Shown one piece after another: positions 9,920 to 20,398 of a stretch of DNA of 55,850 nucleotides. How positions within the stretch are numbered: the stretch's first letter is position 1; the number at the start of each line of letters is the position of its first letter. The stretch comes from Deltaproteobacteria bacterium (GTDB taxonomy: Bacteria; Myxococcota; UBA727; VGSZ01): NCBI GenBank assembly GCA_020850995.1, contig JADZDP010000095.1:1-55850 (forward strand), in the 5' to 3' direction. A model generated the notes under the pieces. That model made no database searches. It was not told the DNA's origin and saw nothing but the letters and a program-made list of their open reading frames with translations. A program made the translations under genes and the position numbers.

Positions 9920-11383
9920 TCAGAGGGGCTCGGCGCGAAAGGCCACCGCGCTCACGCGCGGCGCCACGTCGGTCGACAGCCGATCGAAGACCACCCGCGC
10001 CTGGAACGCGCGTCCCTCGAGCACGGGCGAGGGCGGTAGCTCCCTCGGCGGCGCCACCGGCGAGGCGCCGGCGAAGGTGGTGCCGGGGACGCCACCGGTC
10101 CCAATCCACGGGGCGGCCCCGCAGTCTTGGGGGCCCGCACACACGCGCACCTGCAAGAACGCGCGCGCGGCGCCGCGCCGGTAGAGCCCCGCGACCTCAT
10201 CGGGCATGAGCGGCCGGCGAAACACCATCACCTCGTCGAGCCCGATCTGCGTTTCGTAGTTGTAGCGGTCGGACGGCAGGCCGATGGGGAAGTTCGCCAA
10301 GAACAGCCCCTCGTCGAAGCCGCCGAGGAAGGTCCCGGACGCGCTGTTGGTGGACGCGGCCAGCTCGCCGTCGAACCAGAGCTCCTCGGCTTCGGCGGGG
10401 GCCGTGTGGAACACGCCGGCCAGGTGGTGCCACTGGCCGTCGTCCATCACGGGTCCTTGCGGCGAGCCGCCGTTGGCATGGTCGTCGTCGCGCACGACGA
10501 AGATGGCCTCCGCCAACGGACAGCTCGCTCCAAGCCAGATGTGCGGCTGCTGGCCGCCGATGCCGACCGCGTTGTCCTCGCTGTCGTCGCAGCGCTCGAG
10601 GCGCATCCAGGCCGCGAAGGTGAAGCCCGACGGGTCGAACGCCAGGTCGGACGTGGACAGCACCTCGAGCCAGTCCTCGCGCGCGAAGAACACGGCGCCG
10701 CCGAGGCGGCCCTCCTCACCGCGCGTGTCGTCGGCCGGCGCGTTCTCACGAAAGTCCGTCGGGTGGTGGGCCTGCGCCACGTCTTGCAGCGCGGCACCGC
10801 CGGTCACCGACGTCCCCGGCGCTTGGTCGAGCGGCAGGAGCAGCGCCAGGGCTGCGACGTCGAGCCCAGCCTCGCCGTACTCGGCGCGCTCGTTCACCAC
10901 GCCGAGCGCCGCTGCGTTGGCGCCGACACCGAAGGGCGCGGGCAGCGCGAGGCGCACCGAGCTCAGGCGCCGCAGGGTCTCACCGCCGCCGACGACGGGT
11001 GACTCCCACCACGCGGTGGCGCGCCCGGGCGCCATGCCGAGCTCGTCGCCGGCGATCTCCAGCCCGTCACCGAGGCCGGCGGCGAAGTCCGCGCCGTCGT
11101 CGGCGAGGTAGTTGAGAGCGCCCTCGCCCTCGCCCTCGCCCTCGCCCTCACCCTCGCCCTCACCCTCACCCTCACCCTCATCCTCACCCTCACCCTCGCC
11201 CTCAACCTCGCCCGCGCCCGCGGCGACGCAGCGGCCGAGCGCAGCATCACAAACGAACGGAGCGCAGCTCGCGTCACCCGAGCAGCGCGCGTAGTACCGG
11301 TTGTCCTCGGGGAGCGCGCAGGCCGCCGAGAGCGCGCAGTGCCCCACGAAGGCGAACAGGAGCAGCGCGCGCGTCGACGTCAC
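9920..11383 (-). CDS. LamG-like lectin/glucanase-fold lipoprotein with Glu-Gly linker
   Basis: A 487-residue exported protein. The N-terminus is hydrophobic and ends L-S-A-A-C-A, a plausible lipobox. A short Cys-rich segment (C-S-G-D-A-S-C-A-P-F-V-C-D) follows, then about 30 residues of alternating Glu and Gly. Residues around 210-400 contain a LamG/concanavalin-like pattern: F-T-F-A-A-W-M-R-L-E, W-H-H-L-A-G-V-F, I-G-L-D-E-V-M-V-F-R-R-P-L. This fold usually binds sugars or cell-surface ligands. GTG 11383 overlaps the upstream stop by four bases (GTGA). Likely anchored to the outer membrane with the LamG domain held out by the acidic linker (inference). Partner or ligand unknown. Confidence 0.8.
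   Translation of the reverse strand: MTSTRALLLFAFVGHCALSAACALPEDNRYYARCSGDASCAPFVCDAALGRCVAAGAGEVEGEGEGEDEGEGEGEGEGEGEGEGEGEGALNYLADDGADFAAGLGDGLEIAGDELGMAPGRATAWWESPVVGGGETLRRLSSVRLALPAPFGVGANAAALGVVNERAEYGEAGLDVAALALLLPLDQAPGTSVTGGAALQDVAQAHHPTDFRENAPADDTRGEEGRLGGAVFFAREDWLEVLSTSDLAFDPSGFTFAAWMRLERCDDSEDNAVGIGGQQPHIWLGASCPLAEAIFVVRDDDHANGGSPQGPVMDDGQWHHLAGVFHTAPAEAEELWFDGELAASTNSASGTFLGGFDEGLFLANFPIGLPSDRYNYETQIGLDEVMVFRRPLMPDEVAGLYRRGAARAFLQVRVCAGPQDCGAAPWIGTGGVPGTTFAGASPVAPPRELPPSPVLEGRAFQARVVFDRLSTDVAPRVSAVAFRAEPL
11121..11210 (-). repeat. hexanucleotide minisatellite coding an (Glu-Gly)n linker
   Basis: Fifteen consecutive hexamers on the plus strand, CCCTCG or CCCTCA with two single-base variants. 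Read on the minus strand in frame they give the Glu-Gly linker. The mix of synonymous Gly codons shows the array is not a recent pure expansion. Confidence 0.9.
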
Positions 11384-12096
11384 CCGCCCTCCCCCGCCCA
11401 CCAGGCGCCGCCCACCACCGCGAGCACGAGCCCGAGCGCGGCGCCCGCCCCGCCCCCTGCGGCCAGCGGCGCCCCCCAGCTCTGCCAGTCCGCGCGGGCC
11501 GCCGCCTGTGCGTCCGCGGCCTCGACGGCCTCGGCGCCGGTCGCGGCCGCGCGCGCCAGCTGGTCGCGCGCCGTCGCGTGGGCCACCCACGGCTGCGCGC
11601 CGAGCACCGCGAGGCCACCGCCGACCACCGCGAGCAGGGCGCCGCCGCCGAGGAGCATCGGCGCGATCGGCGGCGCGTCCGGCGGGCGCGCGGGCTCAGC
11701 CGCGGCCGGCGGGGGCGCGGCGCGCGCCTCACCCCGCACCTCCTCGCGCACCAATTCGAACAGCGACAGCACCCTCGGCCCGACGTCGTCCGGTAGCGTG
11801 GCGTCGGGCATGCGGCGCAGCACGTAGAGGAAGTGCAGCCTCGCGTCGGTGTCGTGGCCAAGGACGCGCTGCGCGACCCCTGCCCACAGGTTGGCCTCGA
11901 GGCGCTCCTGCACCGTGGCTCTCGCGTCGGCGGCGGCCAGCGAAAGATCGAGCGCCGCGGCCTCGTACTCCAGGCTGTCGAGCGCGCTCCTGGCGCGGGC
12001 GATGCGCTCGGCGACCGCGATCGGCTCGCCGGGGACGTCCGCGCCGGCCGCGAACAGGGCCGCGAGCGCGGCGACGCAGGAGCAGGTGATGGACAT
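11380..12096 (-). CDS. exported or envelope protein with helical-repeat domain and C-terminal membrane segments
   Basis: A 238-residue protein of no named family. ATG 12096 gives a short signal-like hydrophobic start (S-C-V-A-A-L-A-A-L-F-A-A-G). Residues about 25-130 are helical and Ala/Leu rich, resembling a TPR-like solenoid (A-R-S-A-L-D-S-L-E-Y-E-A-A, then W-A-G-V-A-Q-R-V-L-G-H). A Pro/Ala linker follows, then two Gly/Ala/Val-rich stretches separated by an Ala-rich region that can span the membrane. The layout matches the protein at 22985-23977: helical repeats, a segment ending in L-x-x-F-E, then membrane segments. It precedes and overlaps the LamG lipoprotein gene, so the two are probably made together. 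It is divergent from the SNF2 helicase; the 174 bases between them show no convincing promoter. Confidence 0.65.
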   Translation of the reverse strand: MSITCSCVAALAALFAAGADVPGEPIAVAERIARARSALDSLEYEAAALDLSLAAADARATVQERLEANLWAGVAQRVLGHDTDARLHFLYVLRRMPDATLPDDVGPRVLSLFELVREEVRGEARAAPPPAAAEPARPPDAPPIAPMLLGGGALLAVVGGGLAVLGAQPWVAHATARDQLARAAATGAEAVEAADAQAAARADWQSWGAPLAAGGGAGAALGLVLAVVGGAWWAGEGG

Positions 12097-12270
12097 CTGC
12101 GCTCGATAGTACACGGCACCTCGGCCGACGGCTGGCCGTGCGAGCGACGCACCCCGGTGTGCGTGGTTCTGGATGATGTCGTGGCAGAACCCGGCAGCGC
12201 TTGCACACGCGCATGATTTGCGAAGTCGAGAATTTTGTGCTTTGGGGTCCCTTTCCCCCGGACACCCGCC

Positions 12271-15213
12271 TTGAAGTACGCCCCCCTGCCCTGGGTGCAC
12301 ATCGCCGACGCGCTGCGCCCCTCCGTCCGAAAGCTCCGCATCGTCCTCGAAGAGCCGGCCTTCTTCGGCGAGCGCACCTTCGTGCGCCTGCACGACGGCC
12401 CGCGCTCGGAGTCGATCACCGACACCCACCTGCTGCTCAAGGGCCAGCAACCGCTGTCGGCACGCGAACGCGCCGCCATCGAGATCCTGCACGAAGCCGG
12501 GCCCTCGCACGCCAAGAAGGGCCGCTTCTCGTTGACGCGCCACCAGGTCGGCCGCCTGCTCGCCTTCGCGCAGGACGTGCCGCTCGAGGTCGAGGGCAAG
12601 GGCGGCATCGCCGTCATTCCGCGGCCGGCGCGCATCACGGGCCGGGTCAAGGAGCTCGACGACGGCACGGCGCTGGTGTTCGAGGCGGTGGACGCCGACG
12701 GCGCCACCGTCACCGGCAAAGAGCAGGAGCAGCCGCTGGTGCTCGGCGAGCGCGAGGCCTTCTTGCTCGACGAGCAGCTCAAGCTCTATCGCTTGTCGCC
12801 GCCGCTCTTGCCGGGCGAGACCAACGCCTTCCTCTTCTGTGAGCCGCTGATGTTGCAGGGCCTGTGCACCGACGAGGGCAAGGCGGGCTTCGAGGCCGTC
12901 GTCACCCTCGGCGTCGACCTGGCCGACCTGGTCGAGGTGGCGCGGCGGCCCGACGGCCACCGCCTGGTGCTGCGCGCCATGCTCACCCGCGCCGACGATG
13001 GCCCGGGCTTCGCGCTGCGCGTGCACCTCGTCACCGAGGTGTCGGTGGCGGGGCTGCACGACGAGGTAGAGGTGAGCGCCCGCGGCGGCCTGCCGCCGGT
13101 GCACGCCATCGCCACCGCGCCCACCGGCAAGAAGCCGCCCAAGCCGCCCGCCAAGGACGAGGCGTCCATGGTGCTGGTGGCGCGCCCGTCCACCGACGAA
13201 GAGCTGGCACGCCAAGCGCTGTTCGACCTCGGCCTGCACGCAGCTGCGAGCCACCGCGGCTTCGTAGCGGTGGGCGAGCCCTCGCTCGACATCCTGGTGA
13301 AGATCGCCGCCGGCGAGGGCCTCCCCTCCACCGTCACCGTCGACGCAGACACGCTGCCACGCATCGTCAAGCTGCCGTCGGTGCCGGTGCTCAACGTGCG
13401 TCGGATCGCCGGCGACAAGCGCGGGCTCTTGTCCGTGCGCCTCGACGTCGGCGAGGAGGCGCGCATGCTCGCGCTCCAGTTCGACGACATCGTGCACGCG
13501 GTGATGGCTGGCCGCCAGTCGCTCATGCTCGACGAAGACACCGTGCTCGGCTTCACCGCCGATGCCGGTAAGGCGCTGGAGCTCATCGCCGACTCCTTGG
13601 AGCTCAAGGACGCATCGTCCACGCGTGAGCTCGGACCGGCCGAGCTCGCCATGTTGGTGGCAGGGCTCGAGGGCAAGGTCGCGATCGACGCCGACGATCC
13701 GAGCATCAAGCAGCGCGTCGAGGAGTTCCTCAAGGCGCCGGCCGAGGAGGATCGCGCCTTGCCCAAGGCCCTGCTGGCGACGCTGCGCCCCTACCAGCTC
13801 GAGGGCACCGCGTGGCTCTCGCAGCTCCATCGCCTCGGGGTGGGGCGCATCCTCGCCGACGACATGGGCCTCGGCAAGACGCTGATGGCGCTGACCATGC
13901 TCGCCAAGGCAAAAGAGAAGGAGGGCAGCAAGCCCTCGTTGGTGGTGGCGCCCACCAGCGTCATCGACGTGTGGATCGACGAGGCCAAGCGCCACGTGCC
14001 CTCGCTCAACGTGCTCAAGTGGCACGGCCGCGATCGCAAGGGCCTCAACCAGAAGGCGCTCGAGGCCGACGTGGTGGTGACGAGCTACGCGCTCCTGCGC
14101 CGCGACGTCGACGGCGCGCTCGGCAACGTACCGTTTCGCTACCTCATGCTCGATGAGGCGCAGAACGTGAAGAACGCCACCACCGAGGCGTGGAAGGCGG
14201 CGCGTCAGGTGACGAGCGATCAGCGCATGGCGCTGACCGGCACGCCCATCGAGAACCGCGTCGAGGAGCTGTGGAGCATCCTCGACCTGGTGGCGCCGGG
14301 CCTGCTCGGCACCGAGCGCAGCTTCGAGCGCCGCTACGGCCGGCCCATCGCCAAGGGCGACGCCGGGCGCCTCGACGAGCTGCGCCGACGCACGCGCCCC
14401 GTGATCCTGCGACGCAAGAAGGAGGACGTCGCCAAAGACCTGCCGCCGAAGATCGAGACCATCCTGCGCTGTGAGATGGACCCCGAGCAGCGCGCGCTCT
14501 ACCTGCGCGTGCTCGCCGAAGTGCGCAGCGACGTGCAAAAGGCGCTGCAGGTGCACACGCGTGCGCGCGCCCGTGCCTCGATCCTGGCGGCGCTCATGCG
14601 CCTGCGCCAGGTGTGCTGCGACCCACGCCTGATCACCTCCATCGACGGCAAAGACGGCTTCGCCGCCAAGGGCGTGGGCTCGGCCAAGCTCGGGCTCTTC
14701 GAGGAGGTGATGAGCGAGGCCCTCGCCGAGCCGCAGCGCAAGGTGATCGTCTTCTCCCAGTTCGTCGAGATGCAGAAGCTGCTGTTCGACGTGCTCGATC
14801 GGGTCGGCTCGAAGAACGCGCTCTGGTTGCACGGCGGCTCGAAGAACCGCGGTGAGATTGTGGCGCAGTTCCAGGACCCCGCTGGCCCACGCGTCATCGT
14901 GGTCAGCCTCAAGGCCGGCGGCACCGGCGTCACGCTGACCGCCGCCGACACCGTGGTCCACTACGACCCGTGGTGGAACCCTGCCGTCGAGGACCAGGCC
15001 ACCGACCGCGCCCACCGCATCGGCCAGGAAAAGACCGTGCACGTCATCAAGCTCGCCTGCGAGGACAGCATCGAGGAGCGCATGCTGGCGCTCGGCGAGG
15101 ACAAGCGCGCCGCCGCCGAGAGCGTGCTCGGCAAGGACGGCGCCGGACCCAAGGCGCTCTCGCTCGACGAAATCGAAGGCATGCTCGATGCGGAGGCGGC
15201 GCGCGGCTTTTGA
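12271..15213 (+). CDS. SNF2-family helicase/ATPase
   Basis: A large (about 980 residue) DEAD/H superfamily 2 protein of the bacterial SNF2/HepA type, a DNA translocase. The C-terminal half carries the ATPase: Walker A D-D-M-G-L-G-K-T (GLGKT about 533-537), D-E-A-Q box (628-631), T-G-T-P-I-E-N, then the helicase C domain with V-F-S-Q-F, L-K-A-G-G-T-G-V-T-L-T, and W-W-N-P-A-V-E-D-Q-A and R-x-H-R-I-G-Q. The N-terminal half is a long regulatory region of beta-rich sequence with no Cys-rich SWIM zinc motif that I can see. The start is uncertain: TTG 12271 is used; TTG 12235 and GTG 12294 are in the same frame and none has a clear ribosome site. Confidence 0.9.
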   Translation: MKYAPLPWVHIADALRPSVRKLRIVLEEPAFFGERTFVRLHDGPRSESITDTHLLLKGQQPLSARERAAIEILHEAGPSHAKKGRFSLTRHQVGRLLAFAQDVPLEVEGKGGIAVIPRPARITGRVKELDDGTALVFEAVDADGATVTGKEQEQPLVLGEREAFLLDEQLKLYRLSPPLLPGETNAFLFCEPLMLQGLCTDEGKAGFEAVVTLGVDLADLVEVARRPDGHRLVLRAMLTRADDGPGFALRVHLVTEVSVAGLHDEVEVSARGGLPPVHAIATAPTGKKPPKPPAKDEASMVLVARPSTDEELARQALFDLGLHAAASHRGFVAVGEPSLDILVKIAAGEGLPSTVTVDADTLPRIVKLPSVPVLNVRRIAGDKRGLLSVRLDVGEEARMLALQFDDIVHAVMAGRQSLMLDEDTVLGFTADAGKALELIADSLELKDASSTRELGPAELAMLVAGLEGKVAIDADDPSIKQRVEEFLKAPAEEDRALPKALLATLRPYQLEGTAWLSQLHRLGVGRILADDMGLGKTLMALTMLAKAKEKEGSKPSLVVAPTSVIDVWIDEAKRHVPSLNVLKWHGRDRKGLNQKALEADVVVTSYALLRRDVDGALGNVPFRYLMLDEAQNVKNATTEAWKAARQVTSDQRMALTGTPIENRVEELWSILDLVAPGLLGTERSFERRYGRPIAKGDAGRLDELRRRTRPVILRRKKEDVAKDLPPKIETILRCEMDPEQRALYLRVLAEVRSDVQKALQVHTRARARASILAALMRLRQVCCDPRLITSIDGKDGFAAKGVGSAKLGLFEEVMSEALAEPQRKVIVFSQFVEMQKLLFDVLDRVGSKNALWLHGGSKNRGEIVAQFQDPAGPRVIVVSLKAGGTGVTLTAADTVVHYDPWWNPAVEDQATDRAHRIGQEKTVHVIKLACEDSIEERMLALGEDKRAAAESVLGKDGAGPKALSLDEIEGMLDAEAARGF

Positions 15214-15258
15214 GGGGGCGGGCTTGGTTTGCGGCGCGAGATTCACTATCTAGGGCAG

Positions 15259-15900
15259 ATGCGCACCCTCCCCTTGCTCCTCGCCCTCCCCGCCCTCGTC
15301 GCCGCGCTCGGCTGCCCGCCCAAGGCCGAGGACAAGCCGCTGCCTCCCGCCGGCCTCGCCGGCAACCCCGACCCGCGCGCGCCGTCCCCCGGTGGTCTCG
15401 CCCTGCCCGGCGCGGGCGCGCAGGTGGGAACGCCGGCGGGCAACGATCCCGCGCTTGGGCTGCCGGCCGGTCACCCGCCCATCGACGACGCATCGCTGGC
15501 CGCGGCGCAAAAGACCGGCCCCACGGCCCCCGTCATCGACGACGGCACCTTGCAGATCAAGGGCAAGGTGCTCGAGGTCCTCGAGGTGCCGCAGTACACC
15601 TACCTGCGCCTCGACACCCCTGGTGGCGAGGTGTGGGCCGCGGTGAGCAAGACCACGGTCAAGGTCGGCGACAACGTCGCCATCGCGCAGCCCATGATGA
15701 TGGAGAACTTCCCCTCGAAGGCGCTCAATCGCACCTTCGACAAGCTCATCATGGGCGCGCTGGTCGGCGCCGCGGCCAAGCAGCCCGACGCAGCGGCCAA
15801 GCCCGACCACCCTGCCAAGCCCGACCACCCTGCCAAGCCCGATCACCCCGCGGGCTCGGACCACCCGAGCAAGCCGTCCCCGCCGAAGTCGCCGGGCTGA
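15259..15900 (+). CDS. NrfJ-like lipoprotein with His-Pro repeat tail
   Basis: A 213-residue lipoprotein: M-R-T-L-P-L-L-L hydrophobic start and lipobox A-A-L-G-C. A Pro/Gly/Ala-rich linker leads to a domain at about 105-175 (I-K-G-K-V-L-E-V, Y-T-Y-L-R-L-D-T, E-V-W-A-A-V, V-K-V-G-D-N-V, then M-E-N-F-x-S-K-A-L-N-R-T-F-D). This order matches NrfJ-type OB-like domains found near c-type cytochrome and nitrite reductase systems, where the role is unclear. The tail is Lys-Pro-Asp-His-Pro-Ala repeated three times and may bind metal through His (inference). ATG 15259 gives the signal peptide directly; the longer frame from 15229 does not. It follows the helicase gene by 45 bases. Confidence 0.75.
   Translation: MRTLPLLLALPALVAALGCPPKAEDKPLPPAGLAGNPDPRAPSPGGLALPGAGAQVGTPAGNDPALGLPAGHPPIDDASLAAAQKTGPTAPVIDDGTLQIKGKVLEVLEVPQYTYLRLDTPGGEVWAAVSKTTVKVGDNVAIAQPMMMENFPSKALNRTFDKLIMGALVGAAAKQPDAAAKPDHPAKPDHPAKPDHPAGSDHPSKPSPPKSPG
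15796..15849 (+). repeat. 18-bp in-frame tandem repeat in the NrfJ-like lipoprotein
   Basis: Three copies of an 18-base unit (GCCAAGCCCGACCACCCT, the third with two base changes) coding Ala-Lys-Pro-Asp-His-Pro. Confidence 0.9.
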
Positions 15901-15918
15901 AGACCCGCCGGAGCTGCG

Positions 15919-16131
15919 TCAGGCGCTCAGCTCGGGCGCCCCAGCCACGCGCGCGCGCGCGCGGAACAGCCGCGCCGGCGTGATGCCCAGCGTCGACAGC
16001 GCCCAGCCAAGCATGGCGAGCGCCATCCCCTCGTCGAGCCAACCGACGATGGGGATGAGGTCGCTCGGCTCGGGCACGAACAGGTACACGCCGGAGAGCA
16101 CGGCGGTGACGAGGGCGAGCTTCTTCTTCAT
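15919..16131 (-). CDS. small DUF1232/YkvA-like membrane protein
   Basis: A 70-residue protein. ATG 16131 is preceded by GGAGG with four bases spacing, which settles the start against a longer Arg-rich frame. The core V-Y-L-F-V-P-E-P-S-D-L-I-P-I-V-G-W-L-D-E-G closely follows the DUF1232 pattern (Y-x-x-x-P-x-D-L-I-P-x-x-x-P-x-x-G-x-x-D-D). A second hydrophobic helix (M-A-L-A-M-L-G-W-A-L) follows. DUF1232 proteins are small membrane proteins of unknown function. It lies downstream of lon but is separated from it by a strong terminator, so it is probably transcribed on its own. Confidence 0.75.
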   Translation of the reverse strand: MKKKLALVTAVLSGVYLFVPEPSDLIPIVGWLDEGMALAMLGWALSTLGITPARLFRARARVAGAPELSA

Positions 16132-16141
16132 GCGGCCTCCG

Positions 16142-16159
16142 CGTGCGCGAACGCGCACG
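16142..16159. other. inverted repeat just upstream of the DUF1232-like gene
   Basis: CGTGCGCG-AA-CGCGCACG is a perfect 8-base inverted repeat with a two-base centre, lying just upstream of the GGAGG ribosome site of the gene starting at 16131. It could be an operator or a second hairpin after the lon terminator. In such GC-rich DNA chance is possible. Confidence 0.35.
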
Positions 16160-16160
16160 T

Positions 16161-16185
16161 GAAAAACGCGCCGACCCCGGCGCGT
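16161..16185 (-). terminator. Rho-independent terminator of lon
   Basis: Perfect 8-bp stem ACGCGCCG/CGGCGCGT with four-base loop (16166-16173 with 16178-16185). On the minus strand it is followed directly by TTTTTC, a proper U-tract. It lies about 60 bases downstream of the lon stop. Confidence 0.8.
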
Positions 16186-16243
16186 CTTCCCGCATGATGC
16201 TCACGGCGAGCGGGCCGACAACGGCCCGGCTACGTCGGCAACA

Positions 16244-18682
<2,439 letters not shown>

Positions 18683-18734
18683 ACGAACTCCGATCCCCGG
18701 CGCGGGCCGGGCGGCCAGAAGGTGGTTTGCGAGG

Positions 18735-18762
18735 AATATACGCGGGAGCGGCCGGGGGACAA
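18735..18762 (-). promoter_or_regulatory. sigma-70-type promoter of lon
   Basis: On the minus strand: TTGTCC (18762-18757), a 16-base spacer, and TATATT (18740-18735). The -10 matches five of six consensus positions and stands out in GC-rich DNA. The predicted transcript start is about 45 bases before the lon GTG. The remaining intergenic sequence shows no second clear promoter. Confidence 0.6.
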
Positions 18763-18787
18763 GCGTCGACGTGAACGAGCGTGCGAA

Positions 18788-20398
18788 TCACGGCGGGTCG
18801 GGGTTGCTCACGTCGGCGACGAGGTCCGGCACCCCGACCTCGAAGGCGCCGTCGGTGCCGGCTAGGCCCTCGCCCACCAGGATGGCCGCGCCCCGCTCGT
18901 CCAAGAGCGACGAGAACACCCGCACCCAGGCCCCGGCCTGGGGCTCACCCAGATAGAGCACCGTGCCGGCCACGATGGCGCGCTGCGGCAACTCGACGTC
19001 GTGGACCAGGCGCCCGTCGTCGATCGTGACGATCTCGGAGTAGGCGGGGGCGCTCGATGAGGGCGGTGGCCGGGTGGCCAGGCGGTAGCGGCCGGGGTCG
19101 AGGGACAGCGCGAAGCCCCCGCGGGCGTCGGTTTCGGCCTCGAAGGCGACCAAGGTGGCCCCAAGCAGCTCCTCGGGCACGCCGTCGACGTCACCGATGC
19201 GGACGAAGCTGAGCTTGGCGTTGGCCACCTCGTTGCCCGCAGCGTCGAGCACGGTGCCAGCCGCGCGCAAGCGCGCGGGCAGGCGGAACACGGTGGGCGT
19301 CTCTGGTGGCAGCGGCACCTCGAGGGCCTCTACGGTGAGCATCCCGGCCGCCTGCGCGTCGGCGCCCCCGACCACCAGCAGGTCGTAGGTTGCGGGGAGG
19401 AGCGGCACGTCGATGACGCCCTGCTCATTGGCGGTGGCCGCCAGCTCGAACATGCCTTCGCCGACCACCGCGCGCACCAAGAGGCGCGCGCCCGCGACCG
19501 GCGCGCCCTCCCCGTCGAGGACCGAGGCCGAAAAGGGCACGGGCGCAAGCACGTCGCCGAGCGCGACGTCGCCGAGGGGGTTGTCGCCGTCGACCAAGGT
19601 GAGGCCCGGCATGGTCACCGTGGGGTAGTACACGTTGTCGCTGGTGGGGGTCACGACCAGGACCACGTCGTCGACGGCTTCGGCCAGCGCCAGCTCGAAG
19701 CTGCCGTCGTGATCGGTGATGGCTGCCGACGAGAGGCGGCGCCCGTCGGCGCGCTCGATGTGCACCGCCAACGCATCCACACCGGTGAGCGCAACGCCGA
19801 CCCCAGCCACCACCCGGCCGTGGACCAGCGGCCCGACGTCGGGCAGCTCGATGGGCGGCAGCTCGAAGGCGCCGGCCTGGCCCTCGACCTCCACGGGCTG
19901 ACCGTCGTGGGCGTAGTACGGGGCGCGCGCCGGATCGCTCGGGTTGACCGTGAGGGCGTAGCGCGCGCCGTCGACCGCCACCACGTTGAACTGGCCGCCC
20001 GGGTCCGTGACCCCTTGCGCGGCGAGCGCGCGGCCGGGGATCGAGAGGGCCGGCCGCAAGAGCACGCTGGCAGCCACCGGCGCCTCGCCAGAGCTGACCG
20101 AGCCCCGCACCGCCACGCCCGGTCGCAACGCCACGTCGACGCGCGGGGTGTCGGACAGGTCGACCTGCAACACGTTCTGCACCGGCAGCCCCGCGGCCGC
20201 GCCGGGGTCGACCTCGACGTCGACGATGGTGAGGCGTTGATCGAGCGGATCGAGGCAAGAGCCGAAGGCGCACACGAAGCCGCCACCGCAGGCGCGATCG
20301 CTGCCGCACGGCGCGTCGGCGCTGTACTCGGTGCAGGCCGCCCCGCCGACGAGCGCCAAGAGCGGCAAGGACACGAGGGCCTGCAGCGCGCGCCTCAC
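18788..20398 (-). CDS. lipoprotein with repeated carboxypeptidase-regulatory-like (beta-sandwich) domains
   Basis: A 536-residue exported protein. The N-terminus is hydrophobic and ends V-G-G-A-A-C-T, a plausible lipobox, followed by a Cys-rich knot (C-G-S-D-R-A-C-G-G-G-F-V-C-A-F-G-S-C). The rest contains about five domains with the carboxypeptidase-regulatory/Cna-B pattern: V-x-G-x-V or V-R-G-S-V, then D-x-x-G-x-F, then Y-x-L-x-V or Y-R-L-A-T (for example V-T-D-P-G-G-Q-F-N-V, T-D-H-D-G-S-F-E-L, T-D-A-R-G-G-F-A-L). Such domains are usually stalks or adhesion modules. GTG 20398 overlaps the upstream lipoprotein stop by four bases. It is the last gene of the five-gene operon beginning with a kinase. 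Ligand unknown. Confidence 0.75.
   Translation of the reverse strand: MRRALQALVSLPLLALVGGAACTEYSADAPCGSDRACGGGFVCAFGSCLDPLDQRLTIVDVEVDPGAAAGLPVQNVLQVDLSDTPRVDVALRPGVAVRGSVSSGEAPVAASVLLRPALSIPGRALAAQGVTDPGGQFNVVAVDGARYALTVNPSDPARAPYYAHDGQPVEVEGQAGAFELPPIELPDVGPLVHGRVVAGVGVALTGVDALAVHIERADGRRLSSAAITDHDGSFELALAEAVDDVVLVVTPTSDNVYYPTVTMPGLTLVDGDNPLGDVALGDVLAPVPFSASVLDGEGAPVAGARLLVRAVVGEGMFELAATANEQGVIDVPLLPATYDLLVVGGADAQAAGMLTVEALEVPLPPETPTVFRLPARLRAAGTVLDAAGNEVANAKLSFVRIGDVDGVPEELLGATLVAFEAETDARGGFALSLDPGRYRLATRPPPSSSAPAYSEIVTIDDGRLVHDVELPQRAIVAGTVLYLGEPQAGAWVRVFSSLLDERGAAILVGEGLAGTDGAFEVGVPDLVADVSNPDPP

Noticed and set aside
12168..12215. A possible sigma-54 promoter (TGGCAG ... TTGC) upstream of the SNF2 gene.
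   Set aside because: Distance between the GG and GC elements is far from the required 10 bases; the alternative GGCA...TTGC is two bases too short.
11380..15246. A 1288-codon open frame on the minus strand opposite the SNF2 gene.
   Set aside because: It is a shadow of the GC-rich helicase gene; only its last 239 codons (11380-12096) are a real gene. The remainder has low-complexity Arg/His/Ala composition.
15229..15258. An upstream in-frame start for the NrfJ-like lipoprotein.
   Set aside because: It would add ten residues before the signal peptide; ATG 15259 gives a standard lipoprotein start. A TATCTA box there is too weak to call a promoter.
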